The position numbers and the translations under genes were made by a program. 14,341 bases of DNA from Spirochaetaceae bacterium (GTDB lineage: Bacteria; Spirochaetota; Spirochaetia; Treponematales; Breznakiellaceae), in assembly GCA_031267955.1 (NCBI GenBank), contig JAIRYB010000117.1, forward strand, positions 1-14,341, read 5' to 3'. Below, one piece after another: positions 1 to 6,792 of this stretch. Every line of letters begins with the position of its first letter. Position 1 is the first letter of the stretch. Under the pieces are notes generated by a model. The model worked only from the letters and a program-made list of their open reading frames with translations, ran no database searches and was not told where the DNA came from.

Positions 1-2
1 CG

Positions 3-278
3 GACTATTGGTCCGGCAAGGCGGTACTGAAGCTGCTAGTGGACGGTTACGGCGATTTATCCGCCCTGCGGAACCGCTTTACCCTGGGGAATTTTATCCT
101 GCACGGCGGTGGCAATGGAGATTCTACGATGCCCATAACGCCGGACTACAAGATTGGCCCCGACGGGAAACTCTATCAGGAGGCCATCAGTGACATCATC
201 ACCTACAGATCCGTATCGGGCGGCGCCTGGGTTCTGCAAAACGACGGACGATACCAGTCTCCCATAAATAGATCATAA
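3..278 (+). CDS. C-terminal part of an unrecognised protein (5' end outside window)
   Basis: The frame is open from the left edge, so the gene begins outside the window; a GTG at 39 is in frame but nothing marks it as a start. The visible 91 residues are rich in Gly, Asp, Tyr and Asn, with short hydrophobic stretches alternating with turns, which suggests a beta-rich, probably extracytoplasmic protein. I recognise no family. The frame ends at TAA 276-278, and a peptide of similar character opens at once in the next frame (292-570). The last residues before the stop join smoothly to that peptide if one base is skipped, so the two pieces are probably one gene with a frameshift. A real, separate C-terminus here is the alternative. 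Coding is likely; function is unknown. Confidence 0.5.
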   Translation, partial: DYWSGKAVLKLLVDGYGDLSALRNRFTLGNFILHGGGNGDSTMPITPDYKIGPDGKLYQEAISDIITYRSVSGGAWVLQNDGRYQSPINRS

Positions 279-291
279 CAGCGAAACCAAA

Positions 292-570
292 ATGCGCGTC
301 GGTTTTACAAGCCTTGCATCTAATACGCTTATATGTATAAAGCTTGATGTATCTTCGGAGGCCAATTGCGATTTTGCCTTTATAGGTACGCTGGACAACG
401 ACGGCGTTTCATACGACAACGGCTATTATACCCGCATATCCGGTACGGATTCGGTTACGGTAGAGATACCTGTCCCGGAGGCGGGGAATCATTTTATTGA
501 GATAGGGTACGGAAAAGATGTAGCGTCTGACGGCGGTTCCGACCGCGCGTGGTTTGAGATCATCGATTAG
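292..570 (+). pseudogene. Displaced-frame C-terminal beta-sandwich-like domain, probable continuation of the gene at 3-278
   Basis: This 92-residue frame has no Shine-Dalgarno sequence before its ATG, and coding character appears to begin upstream of it, from about 271. The peptide has the look of a secreted carbohydrate-binding or adhesin-type beta-sandwich: a Val-Ser-Ser-Glu-Ala-Asn turn, an aromatic Ile-Gly-Thr-Leu-Asp strand, a paired-Tyr segment, alternating hydrophobic strands (residues near 'VTVEIPVPEAG') and a final Gly-Ser-Asp-x-Ala-Trp-Phe strand. The composition resembles the peptide encoded at 3-278, and the two overlap only in an eight-base crossover window. I read it as the end of the same gene, split by a +1 frame change; a sequencing error would look identical. 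Stop TAG is at 568-570, followed by a hairpin. The family assignment is impressionistic. Confidence 0.45.
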
Positions 571-585
571 CGGGGACAGTTAACA

Positions 586-623
586 GGCAGCAAAGGACGG
601 CGGTTTCCGCTTCCTTTGCTGCC
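586..623. terminator. Hairpin between convergent genes, possible bidirectional terminator
   Basis: Two perfect 12-base arms (586-597 and 612-623, GGCAGCAAAGGA and its complement) enclose 14 bases, which themselves contain a GCGG-TTT-CCGC stem (600-610). The whole forms one long, slightly bulged hairpin. It lies 15 bases after the plus-strand stop and 17 bases after the minus-strand lipoprotein stop. No proper T-run follows on either strand, so intrinsic termination is plausible from position but not proven. Confidence 0.55.
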
Positions 624-640
624 CGCGTTTGCCGGCCGGC

Positions 641-1513
641 TCAGTTTACCACCGGCGAGCGGCCGGACTGGTCGAATTTCCAGCGGAAGCGGGGGAGGTA
701 TTCAATCCCGGTGCTGATCGTAGCTTCCCCGGTAAAGCGGTAGTCTATTTGTTCCATGGCTATTACCTGGTCCAGAAGGTCCCGGCGCATGTCGATAAAA
801 TTCATGGTTAAGAGGAGTTCCGTTTCCGCGGACTGCCCCGGGGGTATAAGCACGATGTTTTTCTTGCTGCCGCCGGCCCAGAAGCGGCCGCCGCTGTAAA
901 GTTCGAAAGAAAACGCGGAAAGTTCCACCGGGAAAAAATTGGGGTTTTTAAGGAGTATTTTTACCGCAAAACGGGTATCGATAAGCTCCGCCTTTTTTAC
1001 CGCGACGGAAACGATGCGGAATTCGGGTTCAAGGATGAGGGGGAAAGAGGCGGCGGCTTTTACCGGGATCTTTTCCGTTCCCCCCCCGCCGTAGTCAAAC
1101 ACCAGATCGAAGCTAAGCTCTACCCCGCGTTCCCCCCCGGCGTCCTTTAAAAGTTCTCCGGCGTCTATGTTAAGGCGCAGGGGAAGACCGAGTTTTCCGC
1201 CGCCCGCCACAAGCCCTTCCGGGGCGGTAAAAGCAACGCCGCTCAGGGCTGTTTTTCCGTTGGAAACTACGCGCAGGCCGGAAGATGCAAGCCGGGCGTC
1301 TTTGCCCCGGGGGTTTTCCGCTTCCAGGCTGAACCAGAGGGTAAGTTGTTCCAGGCTCTCTGCCTCAACACGGTCAAAACTCAGCCTTGCCGCCGGGCGG
1401 GGGAGCGGCGCGGGCTCCCCGGGGGGAGGGGGGCTGGCGCAGGAAAGGCAGAACGCGAAAAAAACAAAAAAGACGGGGAGGGGCCTTTTGGCGCGGCCGG
1501 CGGCTAGGTACAT
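641..1513 (-). CDS. Lipoprotein with two LEA14/WHy-type domains
   Basis: The 290-residue product starts with a basic stretch (Arg7-Arg10), a Phe/Val-rich hydrophobic core (12-23) and Leu-Ser-Cys (Cys25), a relaxed lipobox of the kind spirochaetes use. A Pro-rich linker follows, so it is probably a lipid-anchored envelope protein. The body has two similar beta-sandwich halves. The second (about 160-280) shows the WHy/LEA14 pattern clearly: an F-x-V-x-I-x-L-x-N-P-N strand, then I-P-P-G-Q-S before a final strand. The first (about 40-155) is a weaker copy with E-x-E-N-P. LEA14-like proteins are bacterial and plant stress-associated proteins without a known enzymatic reaction; the role here is unknown. 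The ATG at 1513 has no Shine-Dalgarno sequence, but a GATAAT lies six bases upstream. The 137-base structured gap suggests transcription separate from the lipid kinase upstream. Confidence 0.8.
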   Translation of the reverse strand: MYLAAGRAKRPLPVFFVFFAFCLSCASPPPPGEPAPLPRPAARLSFDRVEAESLEQLTLWFSLEAENPRGKDARLASSGLRVVSNGKTALSGVAFTAPEGLVAGGGKLGLPLRLNIDAGELLKDAGGERGVELSFDLVFDYGGGGTEKIPVKAAASFPLILEPEFRIVSVAVKKAELIDTRFAVKILLKNPNFFPVELSAFSFELYSGGRFWAGGSKKNIVLIPPGQSAETELLLTMNFIDMRRDLLDQVIAMEQIDYRFTGEATISTGIEYLPRFRWKFDQSGRSPVVN

Positions 1514-1650
1514 ATTGCTATTATCGGCAAAAAACAGGGCTTCCTGTAAGCGCGGGGGGTAGGCCGGGACCGCGGCCCGGCCGCAGGGGGGCCGAAAAGC
1601 GGCCTTGCCATGGGCGCCCGCCTTTTGGTAACAGGCCCCCCTTCTAAAGC
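1514..1650. other. G+C-rich, palindrome-dense intergenic gap
   Basis: This gap between the lipid kinase stop and the lipoprotein start holds several inverted repeats: GGCCGGG/CCCGGCC (1562-1568 and 1576-1582), GGCCG-AAAAG-CGGCC (1590-1604), the palindrome GGGCGCCC (1612-1619), and a wider pair AGGGGGGCC/GGCCCCCCT (1585-1593 and 1634-1642). There is no T-tract typical of an intrinsic terminator. It could be a Rho-type or structured boundary between transcripts. No coding frame here looks real. Confidence 0.4.
1520..1525 (-). promoter_or_regulatory. Possible -10 element (GATAAT) for the lipoprotein gene
   Basis: On the minus strand GATAAT matches five of six consensus -10 bases and ends six bases before the lipoprotein ATG, so a start site at or next to the ATG would give a leaderless message. 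No convincing -35 box is visible; the nearest is CTTACA with a 19-base spacer. Tentative. Confidence 0.3.
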
Positions 1651-2805
1651 CTAAACCCGGCTCTTTTTTTTCAGGGCCTGGATCGCGGGGCTTGTCAGCT
1701 CGATGTTTGCGGGGAAATCTTCCCTGCGGAGCAGCACGGTTTCGCCGTCCATCTGGGCGAGCAGGGGCTCGCGGCCCCGGAATTCTACCCGGCGGGCGTT
1801 GAAAAGAAGGGTTTCGCCTGTTTCCGCGTGGCTGCCGGTCCTGATAAGTTTTTTGAGCGCGATTTTTCTTAGGAGGGGCGTCTGGCGGATTAGGCAGGCG
1901 TTGCGGTCGTCCGGGAGTATCAGGTTACGGGAGCCGTAGGTGCGGCGGCCGCTCGCGCCGACGGCCAGCAGCAGGGGCGTTTCCCGCAGGATCCGCGGTT
2001 CCTCCGCGCCGGCGAAGACCTGTATCTCCATGGGGCCTACTTTGTAAAGGCGGTCGTAAAACAGGGAGGCAATGTCTACCCAGAGTCTGTAGGAATCCCC
2101 GGGGAGTTTTCCCTTCATCTTGTTGGTCATGTGGGTGACAAAGGCGTCCAGGCCTACGGACAGTATGTTGAAGGCAAGGAAGGGGCCTTTCCCCTCTGTG
2201 GCGGTGGAGAGGCGCAGCGCGGGGACTTTGAAAAGTTCCGTGGGCAGGGTGAGAAGCTCCAGGGCGTCCGCCAGTTCCCAGAAATCCGCGCCGTCGTTGG
2301 CGGTCCCCATGGGGAGCCTGATGACCGCGAAATTGTCCCGCAGCCCGGGGTCCGCGCTGTAGAGGCGGCTTAAAACTTCAAGGCTCGTGCCGTCGCCCCC
2401 GGCGCAGATTACCAGGTAAAAGGGGGGACAGGCGGTTTTTTTTGCGGGCGTTTCCCCGGCGGTTTCGGCGGCTTCCGCGGCCTCGCGGAGCAGATCGCCG
2501 GTGATGCTGCCGGCGTGGCCCGGATGCCGGGTGGCGACAAGCCCCAGGGCGGAAAGTTCCCCGGGGTTCCCCTCCGCGGCAAGGGCGGTTTGGGAGGGGC
2601 GGGAATTTTCGCGCCGCGCGTTGGAATTGCAGGCAGTCCGGGCCGCCGCCTTTAACGCTTCGTGGTGTTTTTTCCACCTGCCGGAAATGGTAAAGCCCCC
2701 CGCGCCGGGATTTGCGATAATGGTCCATCTGAGCGGGCGATCAGGGACAACCAGGGAATGGGCGCATAATTCGGCGGTAAGGCCGGCGAACGGCTCGATA
2801 TTCAT
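1651..2805 (-). CDS. Diacylglycerol-kinase-fold lipid kinase (YegS/BmrU/sphingosine-kinase-like)
   Basis: This fold transfers the ATP gamma-phosphate to a lipid hydroxyl such as diacylglycerol at the inner face of the membrane. Supporting motifs in order are Asn-Pro-x-Ala-Gly (32-36) in the first strand, the nucleotide-binding Gly-Gly-Asp-Gly-Thr (136-140), Pro-Met-Gly-Thr-Ala-Asn-Asp-x-Ala (165-173), and a C-terminal Asp-Gly-Glu (353-355), all as in the DAGK catalytic family. The substrate cannot be read from sequence. At 384 residues it is longer than the usual roughly 300. The excess lies mainly between residues 53 and 126, an Ala/Glu/Arg-rich stretch that looks like a disordered or helical insertion. 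The ATG at 2805 lies nine bases after the stop of the upstream kinase gene with only a weak, distant AAGG, so expression is probably as part of that operon and perhaps coupled. Confidence 0.85.
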   Translation of the reverse strand: MNIEPFAGLTAELCAHSLVVPDRPLRWTIIANPGAGGFTISGRWKKHHEALKAAARTACNSNARRENSRPSQTALAAEGNPGELSALGLVATRHPGHAGSITGDLLREAAEAAETAGETPAKKTACPPFYLVICAGGDGTSLEVLSRLYSADPGLRDNFAVIRLPMGTANDGADFWELADALELLTLPTELFKVPALRLSTATEGKGPFLAFNILSVGLDAFVTHMTNKMKGKLPGDSYRLWVDIASLFYDRLYKVGPMEIQVFAGAEEPRILRETPLLLAVGASGRRTYGSRNLILPDDRNACLIRQTPLLRKIALKKLIRTGSHAETGETLLFNARRVEFRGREPLLAQMDGETVLLRREDFPANIELTSPAIQALKKKSRV

Positions 2806-2814
2806 ATCCGAATT

Positions 2815-5800
2815 TTAACCTTTTTTTTGATTTTGCGAAAGCAGTTCTTCGATTAACGCCGCGGCGTCTTCGTAGTCGCCCATAAGGATAAGTTCCGGAA
2901 GGCGGGCCGTTTCGTCCAGCGCGGCAAGGCCCCCCGCCTCAAGCTGTTTTGCAAGCGCGTCTATACGGCCCACGTCGTAGGCGAGCAGGGCCGCCCGGAG
3001 CTTTTCCAGCGCGGGGAGCAGGGGCGCGATACCCCGGGAGTCCCGCCGCGCTTCTTCCGGCAGTATGACGGCGGCCCTGATTTTCCCGCCAAGGGCCTTT
3101 AGATCCCGGATAAAGGCGGGAAGTTTTTCCGCGATGAACAGGCGGTCCATGCCCCTGCCGGCCGCTTCAAGGGCGGACGCGCTCCTGGAAAGTTCCGACG
3201 CGCCGACAGTGGCCAGGGCGCTTTTCAGGGCATGGGCCTGGATGGTAAGGGACGACAGTTCTTCCGGCGACAGCGGGGACCCTTCCGGCTTTTCGGCCAG
3301 TCTTTCAAAATCCGGCGCCCTGTTCTGTATATCCGTGTACAGGGCGGAAAGCACGTTCCGGTATCCCTCCTCGGAACCGCCGGTCATGGCTATTCCCCTT
3401 TCGGTATCCACCCCCTCGATGGCGGCCGGTTTTTCGGACGCGGGCGGCTCCCGGAAGGCTGTTTCGTCCAGTTCGGCCGGTACATCCTTCCATTCCCCCG
3501 GATCTTTTTTCTTTTCCCGGGGTATCCACTTTGTCACGATTTCGTCCAGCTTGGGTATTTCGATAGGTTTGGAGAGAAAATCGTTAAAGCCGTTTTTTAG
3601 AAACATCTCCTTCATGCCGGACACCGCGTTCGCGGTAAGCGCGACGATGGGGATGCTGCGCGCGTAATTTCTGTTCAGGGCGCGGATGGCCCTGGCCGCT
3701 TCTATGCCGTCCATTTCGGGCATCATGTGGTCCATCAGGATTAGGTCGTAGTTCCGGCGCGACACCATTTCTATCGCCCTGGCGCCTGAAATAGCGGTAT
3801 GTATATCCATGTGATAAAGCGAGAGCAGCCCCCGGGCGACAATTAAATTGATTTGAATGTCGTCCACGATGAGGATCCGCGCGTCCGGGGCGATAAAGCG
3901 CACCGTCGCTTTTACCGGGGAATCCGCCCGCTGTTTGTTGTTGAGTACATTGGCAATGGAGATTACATAGGCGGGCATGTTCAGAACAGGCGCTTCCTGC
4001 GAAGCGGGGATTTCCCCCCCTTCCGCCAGGATAACCGGGGTAAATGGAATTCCAAGGGTACGCAGATTCTCGGCAGCCTTGCGGGCAAAGGAAGCGGACA
4101 TAAACGCGTAGGCGTACCGCCCGCTTTTAAGTTCCCGGAAAAAGGCGTCCGGGTCTTCCGCCGCCTTTGCCGGAACGTCCAGGCTTTTAAACGAGGCGGC
4201 AAGGGATTCTTCGTAGACGCCCCTCTTTTCGTAAAGCAGCACCGGCTTTGTTTCCGGATTATGCACCCGCGCGATGGGCGTGTTTTCCAGTATTACCTGG
4301 GGTATTAGCGCGGTAAAGGCGCTGCCTTTACCGTATTCGCTTTGGACCGTTATATCGCCGCCCATCTGCCGGCAGAGGCCCCTGCTGATGGCCAGGCCCA
4401 GGCCGGTCCCCTCGATTCTGTGCTCCCGGTGGCTGTCCAGGCGCTGGAATTCCTCGAACAGCTTGTCTATGTCGTCTTCTTTAATCCCCACCCCGGTGTC
4501 GCGTATCTCTGCCTTTAAAATAACCTGCCCCTTGCCGCCCTTGTCCGGCGATCCTGCCGGGCCGCTGCCGTCAGGCCCGGAGGCGCTGCCAGGCCCGGAG
4601 GCGTTGTCAGGCCCGGAGGCGGGGGGCGGGGTTTCGCCGGTAATGGAAAAAATAATAGATCCTTCCCTGGTGTACTTGACCGCGTTGGTAAGGAGGTTGA
4701 GCATCACCTGGCGGACCCGCACCTCGTCCCCCAGGATTCTGTCCGGCAGTTTGGCGTCAATGTTCGCGATAAAGAACAGGGGTTTTTCGGCGATCCTCAT
4801 GCGGATAATTCTGACGCAGTCGTCGATGAGCGAGGAGAGCCGGTATTCCGAGGGAACGATGTCCAGCTTCCCGGACTCGATCTTGGAAAAGTCCAGCACG
4901 TCGTTGATGATCGTAAGCAGGCTGGTCCCCGCCTGTTTGATGCCCATCGCGTGTTCGTATACGTCCTGGCTTACCTTCTGGCGCAGGATAAGCTCTACCA
5001 TGCCGAGGATGGCGTTCATCGGGGTGCGGATTTCGTGGCTGGTATTCGCCAGGAAGATGTTCTTCGCCCGGGCGGCGTCTTCGGCCCTGAGCTTTGCCTG
5101 CTCAAGCTGCCTGATAAGCTGGTCCTGTTCGGTGATATTGTCAACCCTGATAATTACGCAGATAAGCTCGTCCCAGACATCCCATTTGTAAAAAAACAAA
5201 ACGCGGCAGATCGCGCCGCTGCCGAGCGCCTGGGCGCGGCATTCGTTTACCCTCATCTGGTGCCGCCGCTGGCTGAAGGGCAGGGGGTTGTCTTCAAAGG
5301 CAAAAAGATCCCCGATGTTTTTCTGCTGTATTTTATCAGAGGCCGTGTTGAAAAAATCAAGGCCGACGTTGTTTGCGTAAAAGATATCGCCCCTATGATC
5401 CGCAAAAAGGTAAGCCCCCCCGAATTGGGAAAATGTCAGTTCCGCCATCTGGGTTTCCGAAACAATGCGGATATTGAATTTCCTGAAAAATATATAGAAA
5501 AGCACCAGGGCTGTTGTCTGGATAAAACAGCCGCTAACCCGGCTGGAGGGGTCGGCGAAGCGCAGGAAAAAGTGATAAAGGCCGGCGAAATACACCGGGC
5601 AGACCAGAAAAGCGGTTAGCTTTTCCCGTTTATGGCCGGACTTATAGGCTACGATAAAGGTAAAAATACAGCAAAAAATCATCACAGCCGCGTGGTAGGC
5701 GAGATACGCGTAAAAGAAGACATTGTTTTTGCGGACGATTACCGGCGTTCCGTTCCGTATTTCCATGCCGACAAAAAAACCCAGGCAGTGGAATACCATG

Positions 5801-6117
5801 AAAACAAAATAAAGCGCGATAAATATCCGCGCGCCGTATACGCAGATTTTTATTTTTTTCCCGATTCTGACAAAAGCGCCGGCAATTACCGGCAGCAGCG
5901 CCGAGGTGGCCGCTTCGGCGATAAAGAGTCCCGCGCGCCGGAAGGCCGGGGCAAAGTCCATAAAACAGACCCAGACGGATGCGGTCCAGATCAGGGATAC
6001 GGCGCTGAACAAATAGACGACAAGATTGGCGTTAAGGGCCTTGCGGTTGTCGTACAGGGCGTACAGGCCGACGGCCAGGGCCATGGCAAAAGCCGCCGGC
6101 AAAAAATAAAGTATCAT
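2815..6117 (-). CDS. Hybrid histidine kinase: 7-TM-like sensor, PAS, HisKA, HATPase, pseudo-receiver, receiver, HPt
   Basis: This membrane sensor kinase has an internal phosphorelay. I start it at ATG 6117, which overlaps the HAD stop as ATGA; an in-frame TTG lies two codons earlier. Numbered from the ATG (1100 aa): about seven hydrophobic segments in residues 1-212, resembling the 7TM histidine-kinase sensor type; a PAS-like domain (about 220-330); HisKA with phospho-acceptor His361 in SHEIRTP; HATPase with N-box Asn474, DTGVGI (540) and GTGLGL (570-575); a degenerate receiver (about 623-727) with Ser-Ala where the phospho-Asp should be; a full receiver with Asp752/Asp753, phospho-Asp796 and Lys850; and an HPt domain with His962 (HALKSA), followed by a helical tail. 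The HATPase domain carries a Gly/Ser/Pro/Asp-rich insert (about 497-530) encoded by 18-bp tandem repeats. The C-terminal two thirds is paralogous to the kinase at 9307-12471. The signal sensed is unknown. Confidence 0.93.
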   Translation of the reverse strand: MILYFLPAAFAMALAVGLYALYDNRKALNANLVVYLFSAVSLIWTASVWVCFMDFAPAFRRAGLFIAEAATSALLPVIAGAFVRIGKKIKICVYGARIFIALYFVFMVFHCLGFFVGMEIRNGTPVIVRKNNVFFYAYLAYHAAVMIFCCIFTFIVAYKSGHKREKLTAFLVCPVYFAGLYHFFLRFADPSSRVSGCFIQTTALVLFYIFFRKFNIRIVSETQMAELTFSQFGGAYLFADHRGDIFYANNVGLDFFNTASDKIQQKNIGDLFAFEDNPLPFSQRRHQMRVNECRAQALGSGAICRVLFFYKWDVWDELICVIIRVDNITEQDQLIRQLEQAKLRAEDAARAKNIFLANTSHEIRTPMNAILGMVELILRQKVSQDVYEHAMGIKQAGTSLLTIINDVLDFSKIESGKLDIVPSEYRLSSLIDDCVRIIRMRIAEKPLFFIANIDAKLPDRILGDEVRVRQVMLNLLTNAVKYTREGSIIFSITGETPPPASGPDNASGPGSASGPDGSGPAGSPDKGGKGQVILKAEIRDTGVGIKEDDIDKLFEEFQRLDSHREHRIEGTGLGLAISRGLCRQMGGDITVQSEYGKGSAFTALIPQVILENTPIARVHNPETKPVLLYEKRGVYEESLAASFKSLDVPAKAAEDPDAFFRELKSGRYAYAFMSASFARKAAENLRTLGIPFTPVILAEGGEIPASQEAPVLNMPAYVISIANVLNNKQRADSPVKATVRFIAPDARILIVDDIQINLIVARGLLSLYHMDIHTAISGARAIEMVSRRNYDLILMDHMMPEMDGIEAARAIRALNRNYARSIPIVALTANAVSGMKEMFLKNGFNDFLSKPIEIPKLDEIVTKWIPREKKKDPGEWKDVPAELDETAFREPPASEKPAAIEGVDTERGIAMTGGSEEGYRNVLSALYTDIQNRAPDFERLAEKPEGSPLSPEELSSLTIQAHALKSALATVGASELSRSASALEAAGRGMDRLFIAEKLPAFIRDLKALGGKIRAAVILPEEARRDSRGIAPLLPALEKLRAALLAYDVGRIDALAKQLEAGGLAALDETARLPELILMGDYEDAAALIEELLSQNQKKG
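4570..4623. repeat. Three in-frame 18-bp tandem repeats inside the kinase ATPase domain
   Basis: Units at 4570-4587, 4588-4605 and 4606-4623 share the core CAGGCCCGGAGGCG. On the minus strand each encodes a hexapeptide of the type Ala-Ser-Gly-Pro-(Asp/Gly)-(Asn/Ser/Gly). Units differ at only a few bases. Because 18 is a multiple of three, gain or loss of a unit keeps the kinase frame and changes only the length of the loop. Confidence 0.85.
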
Positions 6118-6776
6118 AGGCAAAACCCCGCGCCTTCGAAAACAGAGGGAAGCCGGTATACGTCCGAAACGCCGTCCACCAGTATTCCCCCCATGCCCAG
6201 TTCCAGGGGCAGGGCAAGATCGATGTCGTAACGGTCCCCAATGGAAACGCAGTTCCGGGCGTCCGCGCCCAGCAGTTCCGCCGTCTTGCGGAGTGAAATC
6301 CCGCTCGGTTTTGAAACAAGGCAGGTATCCAGCCCCACAATGACCGGGAAACAGTCCTCCACCCCCAGGCAGGCGAGCGTTTTTCCGGCGACCTGCACGG
6401 GGTTGTTGGTATAAAGGCCCAATGAAAAACAGGCGGACAGGCGGAGCAGCGCCTCCCGCAGTTCCCCGTCCCTGCCGAGGAATAGTTCCGGCCGGTAAAG
6501 TTCCTCCCGCCAGCGGATGGTTTCCTCCATGCCGACGCCGAAACTTTTAAATATATTGCCCAGGCTGAGCTGGGCGCCCCTGTTTTCTTCCGCGTGTTTT
6601 TTGCGGCAGGCGCTAACAGCGTCCCTCATCTCGTCAAAACTTACCCCCCGCCTTTCCGCAAGCCTTCTTATGGGGCTTTCAATCTGGAAGCGTATATACT
6701 CGTCATGGGTATAGAGGGTATTGTCCATATCAAAAATAAGGGCGGATACTTTTTCCGGGACCAGAAAAATCTTCAT
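6114..6776 (-). CDS. HAD-superfamily phosphatase
   Basis: This is a cytosolic Mg-dependent phosphohydrolase of the haloacid dehalogenase superfamily. All four motifs are visible in 220 residues: motif I Asp16-Met-Asp18-Asn-Thr (nucleophile and general acid), motif II Thr123 in Tyr-Thr-Asn-Asn, motif III Lys156 in Lys-Pro-Ser, and motif IV Gly-Asp181-Arg-Tyr-Asp-Ile-Asp. A helical cap (about 22-95) sits between motifs I and II, as in the C1-cap subfamily that includes phosphoglycolate phosphatases and pyrimidine 5'-nucleotidases. The 'DMDNTLY' form leans to the nucleotidase-like branch, but the substrate is not decidable. The ATG at 6776 has a good AAGGGG five bases upstream (6782-6787), the best ribosome site in the operon, and lies 16 bases after the PRPP synthetase stop. 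The last codons overlap the next kinase gene by ATGA. Confidence 0.88.
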   Translation of the reverse strand: MKIFLVPEKVSALIFDMDNTLYTHDEYIRFQIESPIRRLAERRGVSFDEMRDAVSACRKKHAEENRGAQLSLGNIFKSFGVGMEETIRWREELYRPELFLGRDGELREALLRLSACFSLGLYTNNPVQVAGKTLACLGVEDCFPVIVGLDTCLVSKPSGISLRKTAELLGADARNCVSIGDRYDIDLALPLELGMGGILVDGVSDVYRLPSVFEGAGFCL

Positions 6777-6792
6777 AATCGCCCCTTGGCGG

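Noticed and set aside
4570..4623. CRISPR-like repeat array
   Set aside because: The units are 18 bp, directly adjacent with no spacers, and encode part of a kinase domain.
4274..5191. A 305-codon plus-strand open frame opposite the 7-TM-type kinase
   Set aside because: It mirrors the HisKA/HATPase coding region on the other strand, is Ser/Arg-rich without domain motifs, and is best explained as a shadow.
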